Positions 26,043 to 35,282 of a stretch of DNA of 64,000 bases are shown one piece after another. The notes below the pieces were generated by a model. The model was not told the origin of the DNA and did no database searches. It worked only from the letters and a program-made list of their open reading frames with translations. Source of the stretch: Cyclobacteriaceae bacterium. Its GTDB lineage: Bacteria; Bacteroidota; Bacteroidia; Cytophagales; Cyclobacteriaceae. The position numbers were made by a program, and so were the translations under genes. Within the stretch, counting starts at the first letter, position 1. Every line of letters begins with the position of its first letter. The DNA is taken from contig CP075525.1 of assembly GCA_025808415.1 (NCBI GenBank), forward strand, positions 3,767,501 to 3,831,500, given 5' to 3'.

Positions 26043-27956
26043 ATGGGAAAAATTATTGGAATTGACCTGGGTACGACCAACTCCTGCGTAGCCGTAATGG
26101 AGGGCAACGAACCCGTTGTTATACCCAACAGCGAAGGTCGCAGAACAACGCCATCCATAGTGGGCTTTTTAGATGGCGGAAAAGGTGAACGCAAAGTGGG
26201 TGACCCGGCCAAACGTCAGGCCATCACCAACCCCAAAAACACCGTTATGTCCATTAAACGTTTCATGGGCAAAAAATTCAACGATGTTGGCGAGGAGAAA
26301 AAAATTGTTACCTACCAGGTAGAAAGCGGCAACAACGATACCGTGCGTGTTCGCATCGGAGATCGCCTCTATACCCCACAGGAAATCTCAGCCATGATCC
26401 TTCAAAAAATGAAGAGCACTGCTGAAGATTATTTGGGCACCACCGTAAGCGAGGCTGTTATTACCGTTCCGGCCTATTTCAATGATGCCGAGCGTCAGGC
26501 TACTAAAGAAGCCGGTCAGATTGCCGGGCTGGATGTTAAGCGTATTATAAACGAGCCTACAGCCGCTGCATTGGCTTATGGCCTCGATAAGAAAAACAAA
26601 GACATGAAGATTGCCGTGTACGACCTGGGTGGTGGTACATTCGACATTTCCATCCTTGAATTAGGGGATGGTGTATTTGAAGTAAAATCAACCAACGGTG
26701 ATGTACACCTTGGCGGTGATGACTTCGATATGAAGATCATTAACTGGCTGGCCGATGAATTCAAATCCGAACGCAACATTGACTTGCGTAAAGATCCGAT
26801 GGCACTTCAACGCTTAAAGGAAGCTGCTGAAAAAGCCAAGATTGAATTGTCAAGCTCGCAGGAAACCGAAATAAACCTGCCGTACATCACATCAATCGAT
26901 GGTGTTCCCGAACACTTAGTGAAAAAGCTGACCCGTGCCAAGTTCGAACAACTGGTTGACGATTTGGTGCGCAGGACCTTGGAACCTTGCCGCAAAGCGG
27001 TTGAAGATGCCGGTGTTTCCGTTGGCCAAATCGATGAAGTGATCTTAGTGGGTGGTTCAACCCGCATACCCCGCATACAGGAAGAAGTTGAAAAGTTCTT
27101 CGGCAAGAAACCTTCCAAAGGTGTTAACCCCGATGAGGTTGTGGCCATCGGAGCGGCCATTCAGGGTGGTGTATTAACCGGGGAAGTTAAGGATGTGCTC
27201 TTGCTGGATGTTACCCCGCTTTCTTTGGGCATTGAAACATTAGGTGGTGTATTCACCAAATTGATTGAAAGCAACACAACCATTCCTTCTAAAAAATCGG
27301 AAGTTTTTTCCACTGCAGCCGATAACCAACCTTCGGTTGAAATACACGTGTTGCAGGGCGAACGTCCCATGGCGAAAGATAACCGTACCATAGGCCGTTT
27401 CCACCTCGATGGCATACCACCGGCACCACGCGGGTTACCACAAATTGAAGTAACCTTCGACATTGATGCGAATGGTATCCTGCACGTTTCGGCCAAGGAT
27501 AAGGGAACCGGCAAGGAACAGAAGATACGCATTGAAGCCTCCAGTGGGCTTACCGATGCCGAGATCGAAAAAATGAAACGTGAGGCGCAAGCCAATGCTG
27601 AAGCCGACCGTCAAGCCAAGGAACGCGTTGAAAAGATTAACCAAGCCGACTCGTTGATTTTCCAAACGGAAAAACAATTGAAAGAATATGGCGATAAACT
27701 TTCTGATGGAAATAAGAGTGCCATCACCAACGCCCTTGATAAACTAAGGGAAGCGCACAAGAGCCAGGATATTACCGCTATCGATGCCGCCATGGCTGCC
27801 CTTAATGGCGCCTGGCAGGCTGCTTCGCAGGAAATTTACCAGGCACAACAAAGCGCAGGCCCACAACCCGGTGCTAACACAGCAGACACTGGTGCTTCCA
27901 CCGATAGCAATAACGTATCGGATGTTGAATACGAAGAGGTGAACGACAAGAAGTAA
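26043..27956 (+). CDS. dnaK: Chaperone DnaK (Hsp70)
   Basis: 637 residues. ATPase domain motifs GIDLGTTNSCVAVMEG, AVYDLGGGTFDISIL and EVILVGGSTRIPRIQ are followed by the substrate-binding domain (VTPLSLGIETLGG) and a helical lid, with a Gln/Ala-rich tail ending DVEYEEVNDKK. It folds clients with DnaJ and GrpE, whose genes lie 17 kb upstream rather than adjacent. The 239-base gap before it holds the prfC fragment. No CIRCE element was found. A good terminator follows. Confidence 0.97.
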   Translation: MGKIIGIDLGTTNSCVAVMEGNEPVVIPNSEGRRTTPSIVGFLDGGKGERKVGDPAKRQAITNPKNTVMSIKRFMGKKFNDVGEEKKIVTYQVESGNNDTVRVRIGDRLYTPQEISAMILQKMKSTAEDYLGTTVSEAVITVPAYFNDAERQATKEAGQIAGLDVKRIINEPTAAALAYGLDKKNKDMKIAVYDLGGGTFDISILELGDGVFEVKSTNGDVHLGGDDFDMKIINWLADEFKSERNIDLRKDPMALQRLKEAAEKAKIELSSSQETEINLPYITSIDGVPEHLVKKLTRAKFEQLVDDLVRRTLEPCRKAVEDAGVSVGQIDEVILVGGSTRIPRIQEEVEKFFGKKPSKGVNPDEVVAIGAAIQGGVLTGEVKDVLLLDVTPLSLGIETLGGVFTKLIESNTTIPSKKSEVFSTAADNQPSVEIHVLQGERPMAKDNRTIGRFHLDGIPPAPRGLPQIEVTFDIDANGILHVSAKDKGTGKEQKIRIEASSGLTDAEIEKMKREAQANAEADRQAKERVEKINQADSLIFQTEKQLKEYGDKLSDGNKSAITNALDKLREAHKSQDITAIDAAMAALNGAWQAASQEIYQAQQSAGPQPGANTADTGASTDSNNVSDVEYEEVNDKK

Positions 27957-27980
27957 TCGCTGGTTGACTTGTAAACTTGA

Positions 27981-28013
27981 AAAGTCCTGATGAGAACCGT
28001 CAGGACTTTTTTA
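27981..28013 (+). terminator. Rho-independent terminator of dnaK
   Basis: AAAGTCCTGA / TCAGGACTTTT stem (27981-27990 with 28000-28010) and a T-rich tail. Confidence 0.85.
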
Positions 28014-28028
28014 TTTTGTCACCTTCCC

Positions 28029-28036
28029 TAACTTTG
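28029..28036 (+). promoter_or_regulatory. -7 promoter box of the aspartate kinase gene
   Basis: TAACTTTG, 19 bases before the ATG at 28056, matches TAnnTTTG. A clear -33 box at proper spacing is not seen; the site overlaps the end of the dnaK terminator region. Confidence 0.5.
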
Positions 28037-28055
28037 TCGCCTCAATTTCAGGTAT

Positions 28056-29378
28056 ATGCTTGTACTCAAATTTGGCGGCACCTCGGTTGGCAAGCCCGAG
28101 CGAATGAAAAAAATTGCCTCACTTGTAACGGAAACACCCGGACAAAAAGTAGTTGTACTCTCAGCCCTTTCAGGCACCACCAATGCCCTGGTATCCATCG
28201 GTGATTTTTTGTTGAAAAATGATTTGGATGCGGCCGAAAAAGAAATTGCCTCGCTGGAAAAACATTATCAGGCCTTTATACTAGAATTATACGCATCTGA
28301 AAATTTCAAAACCATAGGCCAGGAAATTGTTAGCCGGTTTTTCATTTTCATCCGTTTGCTGGCAGCCGGGCAGTTTGATGATAAGAGCTACCGCGAATTG
28401 CTGGCCCAGGGTGAACTAATCTCAACAGAGCTTTTCTATCAGTATTTGATGGAGCAAAAAATAAACGCCCGGCTTTTGCCCGCGCTTTACTTTATGTCTA
28501 TTGACGAAAACGAAGAACCTGAACTGGAAAAAATCTCGCAGCGGCTTAAGCCCCTGCTCAAGTCATTGCAACAAGTTGATATTATTATTTCGCAAGGTTA
28601 TATCTGCCGCAACCATCGCAACGAAATCGACAACCTGAAGCGGGGCGGAAGTGATTATACGGCATCGTTAATGGGAGCCGCTATTGGCGCAGAAGAAATA
28701 CAAATATGGACTGATATTGACGGCATGCACAACAATGACCCGCGCGTTGTTAAAAAAACCGTTCCGATCAGTGAACTCACTTTTGATGAAGCCTCTGAGT
28801 TGGCCTACTTCGGGGCAAAAATCCTTCACCCTTCCACAATAGTTCCTGCCCAGAAATACAATGTGCCTGTGCGGCTTAAAAATACGATGGACGAAAAAGC
28901 CCCGGGTACCCTTATCAGCAACAAGGAAACTGAGCGTACAATCAAAGCAGTGGCAGCCAAGGACGGCATTACCGCAATTAAGATAAAATCATCACGCATG
29001 CTCATGGCTTACGGGTTCCTGAGAAGGGTATTTGAAGTGTTTGAACAATACAAAACCCCGATTGATATGATTTCCACATCCGAGGTGGCCGTATCGTTAA
29101 CCATCGACAACCATACACACCTGGATAAAATCATTGAAGAACTTACCACCTTTGGCAATGTGGAAATTGACCGAAACCAAACCATTGTTTGTATTGTAGG
29201 GCATCGGATCGGGAACCAACATGGAATATTAGATAAACTGTTCGGCTGCCTGGGCGACATTCCGATACGCATGGTTTCTGTGGGTGGTTCATACAACAAC
29301 ATATCCATACTGGTAGATACCCGGTATAAAGAGAAAACCTTGATACAGTTAAACGAGGGTATTTTTAAGCTCGGCTAA
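28056..29378 (+). CDS. lysC: Aspartate kinase
   Basis: 440 residues. Phosphorylates aspartate, the first step toward Lys, Met, Thr and diaminopimelate. The N-terminal kinase domain has KFGGTSVGKPERM, SRFFIFIRLLAAGQ and the ATP-site DIDGMHNNDPR; two ACT domains form the C-terminus (from about residue 300), which bind feedback inhibitors. It is monofunctional, with no homoserine dehydrogenase fused. Which amino acid inhibits it cannot be told. It has its own promoter box downstream of the dnaK terminator. Confidence 0.92.
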   Translation: MLVLKFGGTSVGKPERMKKIASLVTETPGQKVVVLSALSGTTNALVSIGDFLLKNDLDAAEKEIASLEKHYQAFILELYASENFKTIGQEIVSRFFIFIRLLAAGQFDDKSYRELLAQGELISTELFYQYLMEQKINARLLPALYFMSIDENEEPELEKISQRLKPLLKSLQQVDIIISQGYICRNHRNEIDNLKRGGSDYTASLMGAAIGAEEIQIWTDIDGMHNNDPRVVKKTVPISELTFDEASELAYFGAKILHPSTIVPAQKYNVPVRLKNTMDEKAPGTLISNKETERTIKAVAAKDGITAIKIKSSRMLMAYGFLRRVFEVFEQYKTPIDMISTSEVAVSLTIDNHTHLDKIIEELTTFGNVEIDRNQTIVCIVGHRIGNQHGILDKLFGCLGDIPIRMVSVGGSYNNISILVDTRYKEKTLIQLNEGIFKLG

Positions 29379-29449
29379 GCTGCCCTTACCGTTCAAAAAA
29401 TTTGTAAAAATCAGGCTCCCGGCAGGGTTTATTCGGTCACTTTCCGTTA

Positions 29450-29497
29450 ATCACAAATTAATTTGGTGATGCTGCCCTGATGCGCTAATATTAGTGC
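29450..29497 (+). promoter_or_regulatory. Two palindromes in the nhaD leader
   Basis: ATCAC-AAATTAATTT-GGTGAT (29450-29470, one unpaired base) and GCGCTAATATTAGTGC (29482-29497, one G-T pair) lie 24-70 bases before the nhaD ATG. They resemble operator dyads or a leader hairpin pair. Which protein, if any, binds is unknown. Confidence 0.45.
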
Positions 29498-29521
29498 GTT
29501 GATACTAAACCTTTTGGATTA

Positions 29522-30901
29522 ATGGAACTGGCCATCATTATCATTTTCATCATAGGGTATCTTGCCATTGCCCTTGAACACCCCATTAAAATCAATAAAA
29601 CAGCTTCGGCCCTGTTAACTGGTGTTATCTGCTGGACACTCTTTATGGTGGCCGACTCTCCACAAACGTTGTTGGACAGTTCGCACTATAATCATTTTTT
29701 AGATGACCTGAAAAGAACCGCAGCCGATTTCAGTACTCTTTCAACTGGCGAAATTCACCGCGAATTTGTTCTTGAACAATTAGGTGAACACCTCGATGAA
29801 ATTGCACAAATCCTGTTCTTTCTTATGGGGGCCATGACCATCGTTGAATTGGTGGACGCACACCATGGTTTTAAATTCATTACTGATCGCATACGTACCA
29901 AAAACCCGAAGAAACTTTTATGGATTGTGTGCGGTGTAGCATTTATTCTTTCGGCCATACTGGATAACCTGACCACAACCATTGTTATGGTATCGCTTAT
30001 CCGAAAGCTGATACCGAACAAAGAGATGCGGTTGTTCTTTGCCGGTATGATTGTGGTAGCTGCCAATGCCGGTGGCGCCTGGTCGCCCATTGGTGATGTT
30101 ACGACCACCATGCTTTGGATTGGCGGGCAAATAACCGCGGTAAATATTGTAAAGACTTTATTGTTGCCCAGCATTGTGTGTGCTGTTATACCGCTTATCT
30201 ATCTCAACTTCAAATTGAAGGGAGAGCTTGGCGAGGCTCCGCAAAAAACAAAAGAAGAAGACCACCAAAGCAGTGGCGGTGGCACCTTAATGTTGATAGT
30301 CGGTGTTTGTGCGCTCATATCTGTACCCATCTTTAAAACCGTAACGCATTTGCCTCCTTACTTAGGCATGATGTTAGGCCTTGGCGTTTTGTGGGTAGTG
30401 TCGGAATTGATTAATCCCGATATGGATGAAGCCACAAAAAAACAGTATACAGCGGCCCATGCGCTAACCCGTATTGATATGCCCAGTGTGCTTTTCTTCT
30501 TAGGGATTTTGCTTGCGGTCGGATCGTTGGAGGCTATGGGCACGTTGCACAATTTCGCAGAAATGCTTACTGAAAAGGTGGGTAACATCAGCATTATTAT
30601 AACCCTGATCGGTATTCTTTCATCCATCGTTGATAACGTGCCGCTGGTAGCGGCCAGCATGGGCATGTATGATATGAACATCTACCCTACAGACCACATG
30701 ATATGGGAGTACTTAGCCTATTGTGCCGGAACTGGCGGAAGCATGTTGATTATCGGCTCGGCTGCAGGTGTGGCCGCTATGGGCATGGAAAAAATTGATT
30801 TTATCTGGTACCTGAAACGGATAACGCTTTTGGCACTAATGGGATATTTCGCAGGAGCTGCAGTTTACCTGCTTACGTATCCGTTCTTTGCAGTACATTA
30901 A
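29522..30901 (+). CDS. nhaD: Sodium/proton antiporter NhaD
   Basis: 459 residues with about twelve hydrophobic helices. Exchanges internal Na+ (or Li+) for external H+ in the inner membrane. ILDNLTTTIVMVSLIRKLIP, ANAGGAWSPIGDVTTTMLW and SSIVDNVPLVAASMGMY are conserved segments of the NhaD/ArsB ion-transporter superfamily. A hydrophilic insert near residues 235-260 separates the two halves. Two palindromes precede the gene. It is convergent with the glutamate dehydrogenase gene, 15 bases apart. Confidence 0.92.
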   Translation: MELAIIIIFIIGYLAIALEHPIKINKTASALLTGVICWTLFMVADSPQTLLDSSHYNHFLDDLKRTAADFSTLSTGEIHREFVLEQLGEHLDEIAQILFFLMGAMTIVELVDAHHGFKFITDRIRTKNPKKLLWIVCGVAFILSAILDNLTTTIVMVSLIRKLIPNKEMRLFFAGMIVVAANAGGAWSPIGDVTTTMLWIGGQITAVNIVKTLLLPSIVCAVIPLIYLNFKLKGELGEAPQKTKEEDHQSSGGGTLMLIVGVCALISVPIFKTVTHLPPYLGMMLGLGVLWVVSELINPDMDEATKKQYTAAHALTRIDMPSVLFFLGILLAVGSLEAMGTLHNFAEMLTEKVGNISIIITLIGILSSIVDNVPLVAASMGMYDMNIYPTDHMIWEYLAYCAGTGGSMLIIGSAAGVAAMGMEKIDFIWYLKRITLLALMGYFAGAAVYLLTYPFFAVH

Positions 30902-30916
30902 ACAACCTGTATTAAC

Positions 30917-32143
30917 TTATACGAGTTGTTGTAACGCTATCTCAAAGGAAGCTTGCGCCAGGCCGGTTTTGGATTTATGTACCTGATAAGTTTTCGCCAG
31001 GGCACGCCCGATCGTTTCGGATATATCCGAAAAAATGGATTCATCATCCATGCTCACTTCCCTTTCCATAAAATGGGCAAAAACACGGGCCATGCCACAG
31101 TTGGCAATAAAATCCGGTATTACGGAAAACTTTTCATCGGCATATAACCCGGTTGGCCCAAAAAATATTTCGGGATCGGCAAAGGGAACATTTGCCCCGC
31201 AAGAAAAAACTTCCAGGCCGGAAGCCATCATACGGTCAACCTGGTCTCGTGTAACTAAACGTGAAGCGGCCGCAGGGATGAATATCTCAAAGCGCTGATC
31301 CCATATTTTCTTGTTTAACTCCTCATAAGGAATAAGATCTGTCGCTTGTATCTTATTGTTTACGCGGTTTACAACCAACTGTGTAATTTCTTCCAGCGTA
31401 AAGCCTTCATGGCGAACCACACCGCCATCGCGGGTAATGATACCCACTATTTTTACGCCCATTTTGGCCAGGTAAAAGCCTGCCGCTGCCCCGACATTGC
31501 CCCAGCCCTGTACAACTGCACGTTTCCCCTTCAGGTTGCCTCCCCAAAATTTATAAAAATGCTTTACAGCCTCTGCCACACCATATCCAGTACACATGTC
31601 GGCAACCGTGTACTTTTTTGAAAGAGAAGGTGAGTAGCGTTCATCTTCAATAACTTTAATAACCCCTTGCCTAAGTTGGCCAATTCGGTTTACCTTTTGT
31701 GCCTCGGTGGGTTTATAGTGGCCGGTAAACACACCTTCCTGCGGATGCCAGATGCCCACGTCTTCGGTTATGGGTATTACTTCATGGATTTCATCCACAT
31801 TCAAATCACCACCGGTGCCATAGTAATATTTCAATAATGGCATTACAGCCGCGTACCAACGTTGCAGCACTCCTTCTTTACGCGGGTCGTTCGGATCGAA
31901 ATTTATGCCTGATTTTGCACCGCCTATCGGAGGGCCTGAAACAGTAAATTTCACCTCCATGGTTTTGGCCAACGACTCTACTTCGCGCTTATCCAACCCA
32001 ACACGCATGCGTGTACCTCCTCCGGCCGCGCCTCCACGCAGTGAGTTTATAACCACCCAACCTTCGGCATCGGTCTCGGCATCTTTCCACTCAAATACAA
32101 TTTCGGGACGTTTGTTCTCGAATTTTTTAAGGAGTTCCTGCAT
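30917..32143 (-). CDS. Glu/Leu/Phe/Val dehydrogenase family (probable glutamate dehydrogenase)
   Basis: 408 residues from the ATG at MQELLKKFENKRPEI; 15 upstream codons are open but look non-homologous. The catalytic lysine lies in PIGGAKSGI and the catalytic Asp in GTGGDLNVDE. A Rossmann domain (VQGWGNVGAAAGFYLAKMG) binds NAD(P). It oxidatively deaminates an amino acid, most likely glutamate to 2-oxoglutarate, though leucine or another substrate is possible. It starts 34 bases after the anmK stop, so the two may share a transcript. Confidence 0.85.
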   Translation of the reverse strand: MQELLKKFENKRPEIVFEWKDAETDAEGWVVINSLRGGAAGGGTRMRVGLDKREVESLAKTMEVKFTVSGPPIGGAKSGINFDPNDPRKEGVLQRWYAAVMPLLKYYYGTGGDLNVDEIHEVIPITEDVGIWHPQEGVFTGHYKPTEAQKVNRIGQLRQGVIKVIEDERYSPSLSKKYTVADMCTGYGVAEAVKHFYKFWGGNLKGKRAVVQGWGNVGAAAGFYLAKMGVKIVGIITRDGGVVRHEGFTLEEITQLVVNRVNNKIQATDLIPYEELNKKIWDQRFEIFIPAAASRLVTRDQVDRMMASGLEVFSCGANVPFADPEIFFGPTGLYADEKFSVIPDFIANCGMARVFAHFMEREVSMDDESIFSDISETIGRALAKTYQVHKSKTGLAQASFEIALQQLV

Positions 32144-32177
32144 ACAGTAAAAATCTGGCGGCAAAGATGGTAAACCC

Positions 32178-33257
32178 TCAGAAACCAATCAACACACCTC
32201 CGCTGCTATCGCGTTCTGCCTTGGTTACACTCATCAAACAATTTGGTTCATGGCGTACACGTTTTACGCCCAAAAAGGCAAAAACCAGGGCTTCTTTGTA
32301 TTTGATAATATCGTGTTCAGGAATAATCAGGTCTGCACGATCACCAAAATGCTCAACCAACCGATAAACCAAATATGCATTGAATGCACCTCCACCCGTG
32401 CAAAAAACAGAAATACGCTTTCGGCTATAATTTACTGCCGATGCAATCTGCAGGGCAACTGATTCGGTAAACGTGTGCAGTCTGTCGTTCAATAAAATTG
32501 TTTCATCATTAAGTACCGGAACAAAGTGTTGTTCAAAAAACTCACGCCCTAATGAAGGCCTTTTCGTTTCAATTCTTTTGTAAATCATGGAAAGCTTCTT
32601 CAACATATTCTCATCCATGGTGCCATCAGCAGCCAGTGCACCATCACGATCAAACAACTTGCCCTTCTTCTCCGCCAAATAATTCAGGCCCATGTTGGCA
32701 AAACAAATGTCGTAAGCTATACGTTGGCCCTTTACCTGTTGCGAAAGGTTTGCAATGCCGCCAAGGTTCAGGCAAACATCATAATCTGAAAAAAGATACT
32801 GATCACCGATGGGCACCAAAGGCGCACCTTCTCCACCCAGGGCAACATCCATGCTTCTAAAGTCACACACTACAGGCTTGCCTGCCGCGGCATGCAAGGC
32901 ATATCCACAACCCAATTGAAATGTAAAGCCCTTAACGGGCTGATGAAAAATAGTGTGGCCATGCGAAGCAATAAAATCTACTTTCTTAATTCCGTACAAG
33001 TAAAAAAAACGCTTGCAAAGAGTGCCCAGGTATTTGCCATACTCGGCATGCAACTGCAAAAGTTGTTGTGCTGAAAGCTGATGAGCTTGAGAGAGTTTTT
33101 TTAGCCATGAAGCATTATAAGCAACGGTAATGGCCTTCTCAATTTTAAACTGCCATTGTTGGTTTTTGTATTGAAAAGTGCAAAAGGCTACGTCTACACC
33201 ATCCAACGAAGTGCCCGACATCAATCCGAGCACTTTATATTTCTGTTTTGAATCCAT
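32178..33257 (-). CDS. anmK: Anhydro-N-acetylmuramic acid kinase
   Basis: 359 residues. Recycles peptidoglycan by converting 1,6-anhydro-MurNAc to MurNAc-6-phosphate with ATP. Motifs: LGLMSGTSLDGVDVA at the N-terminus, FIASHGHTIFHQP, PVVCDFRSMDVALGGEGAPL, NLGGIANLS and VFCTGGGAFNAYL. Length matches the family. It is transcribed away from coaX, with only 28 bases between the two starts, so their promoters must overlap coding sequence. Confidence 0.95.
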   Translation of the reverse strand: MDSKQKYKVLGLMSGTSLDGVDVAFCTFQYKNQQWQFKIEKAITVAYNASWLKKLSQAHQLSAQQLLQLHAEYGKYLGTLCKRFFYLYGIKKVDFIASHGHTIFHQPVKGFTFQLGCGYALHAAAGKPVVCDFRSMDVALGGEGAPLVPIGDQYLFSDYDVCLNLGGIANLSQQVKGQRIAYDICFANMGLNYLAEKKGKLFDRDGALAADGTMDENMLKKLSMIYKRIETKRPSLGREFFEQHFVPVLNDETILLNDRLHTFTESVALQIASAVNYSRKRISVFCTGGGAFNAYLVYRLVEHFGDRADLIIPEHDIIKYKEALVFAFLGVKRVRHEPNCLMSVTKAERDSSGGVLIGF

Positions 33258-33285
33258 ACTTTTATTGCTTGCTTAAAGCCCAATC

Positions 33286-34005
33286 ATGAATCTTGTTGTT
33301 GATTCCGGCAATACATCAACTAAGGTAGCCATTTTCGATCACGATACGCTGCTTGAAAAAATCGTATTTACCTCAGCAGATGATTTGAAAGAATACCTCG
33401 CTAAATCAACAGCAAAAAATGTTATTATAAGTTCAGTAAACATGGAGGGTGATGACTTGTTGGCCTACGTGCAACAGGCAACCACCAAACTTAAACTGCA
33501 TTACCAATTGCCCTTGCCGGTCAAAATCCAGTATGCTACTCCACGCACATTGGGTGTTGACCGGATTGCCGGGGTGTGCGGGGCCGTACAACTTTTTCCG
33601 GATAAGGATACTCTTGCAATAGATGCCGGTACCTGTATTACCTACGATTTCATCGATCAGCACAAAAATTATCTCGGTGGCGGGATTTCACCAGGCTTAA
33701 GCATGCGATTTCAAGCAGTACATACGTTTACGGCAAAACTACCGTTAGTGAAACCGGTAGAATACCCTGAATTGATTGGGAACAGCACGGAACTTTGTAT
33801 ACAAAGTGGAATTGTTTTGGGCACTATTGACGAAATAAATGGCATTATTGATCGCTATCGGATAAAATACCCGCAATTACGGGTGATTTTGTGCGGTGGT
33901 GATACACCCTTTTTTGAAAACAAGCTGAAAGCGTCCATATTTGCGTGCCCAAATCTGGTGCTAATAGGTTTAAACCGCATTTTGCTACATAATGTCGCTC
34001 GTTAA
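33286..34005 (+). CDS. coaX: Type III pantothenate kinase
   Basis: 239 residues. Catalyses the first step of coenzyme A synthesis. ASKHA-fold motifs: DSGNTSTKVAIF (phosphate 1), TLGVDRIAG, LAIDAGTCITYDFID (phosphate 2) and CGGDTPFFE. Type III enzymes are not inhibited by CoA and need a monovalent cation. Its last 14 bases overlap the next gene, suggesting coupled translation with the outer-membrane protein. Confidence 0.94.
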   Translation: MNLVVDSGNTSTKVAIFDHDTLLEKIVFTSADDLKEYLAKSTAKNVIISSVNMEGDDLLAYVQQATTKLKLHYQLPLPVKIQYATPRTLGVDRIAGVCGAVQLFPDKDTLAIDAGTCITYDFIDQHKNYLGGGISPGLSMRFQAVHTFTAKLPLVKPVEYPELIGNSTELCIQSGIVLGTIDEINGIIDRYRIKYPQLRVILCGGDTPFFENKLKASIFACPNLVLIGLNRILLHNVAR

Positions 34006-35269
34006 GAAGTATTTATTCACCCTCGCATTATCTGTTTTATGGTTTGTGGCATCGGGTCAGGCAGCCCGGTCTCCTTTCTCTACTTTCGGCATTGGCGATC
34101 CCTACGGGAATGCACTCATTCAAACCCAGGCCATGGGCGGAACAGGTGTTAGCAACCCACAATATTGGTTTGTGAACAACCAAAACCCTGCGTTACTGGT
34201 GTTCAATTACTACACGGTATTTCAGGCAGGTGCATTGGTGGAGTCAAAAACTATTTCCGGTGATACTACCAATGTAAAGAGCACCAACGGAAACATGAGC
34301 TACCTGGTAACAGCATTACCGATAAAACCGGGCAAGTGGACAACCTCTGTTGGGTTAATGCCATACACTAATGTGAATTACCGCCTGGAGTATTTTGACG
34401 TGGTTGAAAATTCCAACCCGGTTGATAGTGTAGTTGTTAGTGAGCAAGGTAGTGGAGGGCTAACACAAGTATATTGGTCAAATGGCGTTAGGATTCATGA
34501 TAACTGGTCTGTTGGATTAAAGGCTGCTTATTTGTTCGGATCAGTAGTAAATGATTACACTAACACATTATTCAACGTCCCTCAACCGATTGGATACATC
34601 ATTGCAGTAAACGAACAAACTTTTCTAAAAGATTTTCAATTTACCGGAGGGTTATCCTTTAGCCAGGATTCGATTGGCAGCAAGGATGAGTACCGCATTA
34701 GTGCAGGTTTAACATACAGTTTTGCCACAAATTTAAAGGCATCAAAAAGAACGGTTTTCGAACGAAGGAATTTCGGTGGCAATCCAATAACATCAGACAC
34801 CCTGGTGCTGCGAAGAGGAAGTGTTTCCCTTCCTGCCTCCTTTACGGCTGGCGCCTCCATAAGTAAAGCGGCCAAATGGAGCGCTGGCGTTGAATATACC
34901 TTACAAGATTGGTCGAAATTCAGTAGCTTAAATGCTGAAGACAATGAAAATTTAGGTCGTTTGTGGCGTTTTTCAGCAGGTGGCGAAATAACCCCTGATT
35001 ATCTGGCCGACAATTTCTTCAAAAGAATCACTTACAGAACTGGATTTCACTACGAAAACTCCCCATTTTTGATCAATAATAACCCGGTTAGGGATCTTGG
35101 CATAAATATTGGCTTATCTATGCCGGCTGGCCGTTCAAGCCTCGATTTTGCCTTTAGCACGGGCAAACGCGGCAATAAGTCAAAAAATGTTTTAGAAGAA
35201 TCCTATTTCAGGGTTTACTTTGGCATCACATTTAACGACCAGTGGTTTATTAGGAGACGATTTGATTAA
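33992..35269 (+). CDS. Putative outer-membrane beta-barrel protein
   Basis: 425 residues with a signal peptide (YLFTLALSVLWFVASGQA). The mature start SPFSTFGIGDPYGNALIQTQAMGGTG, described by its motif, and alternating hydrophobic strands ending in FNDQWFIRRRFD resemble FadL/OmpP1-like or PorV-like barrels of Bacteroidota. It overlaps coaX and precedes a TPR protein and lptC, a cell-envelope series. Transport function is unproven. Confidence 0.75.
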   Translation: MSLVKKYLFTLALSVLWFVASGQAARSPFSTFGIGDPYGNALIQTQAMGGTGVSNPQYWFVNNQNPALLVFNYYTVFQAGALVESKTISGDTTNVKSTNGNMSYLVTALPIKPGKWTTSVGLMPYTNVNYRLEYFDVVENSNPVDSVVVSEQGSGGLTQVYWSNGVRIHDNWSVGLKAAYLFGSVVNDYTNTLFNVPQPIGYIIAVNEQTFLKDFQFTGGLSFSQDSIGSKDEYRISAGLTYSFATNLKASKRTVFERRNFGGNPITSDTLVLRRGSVSLPASFTAGASISKAAKWSAGVEYTLQDWSKFSSLNAEDNENLGRLWRFSAGGEITPDYLADNFFKRITYRTGFHYENSPFLINNNPVRDLGINIGLSMPAGRSSLDFAFSTGKRGNKSKNVLEESYFRVYFGITFNDQWFIRRRFD

Positions 35270-35282
35270 TATTAAACTAGAA

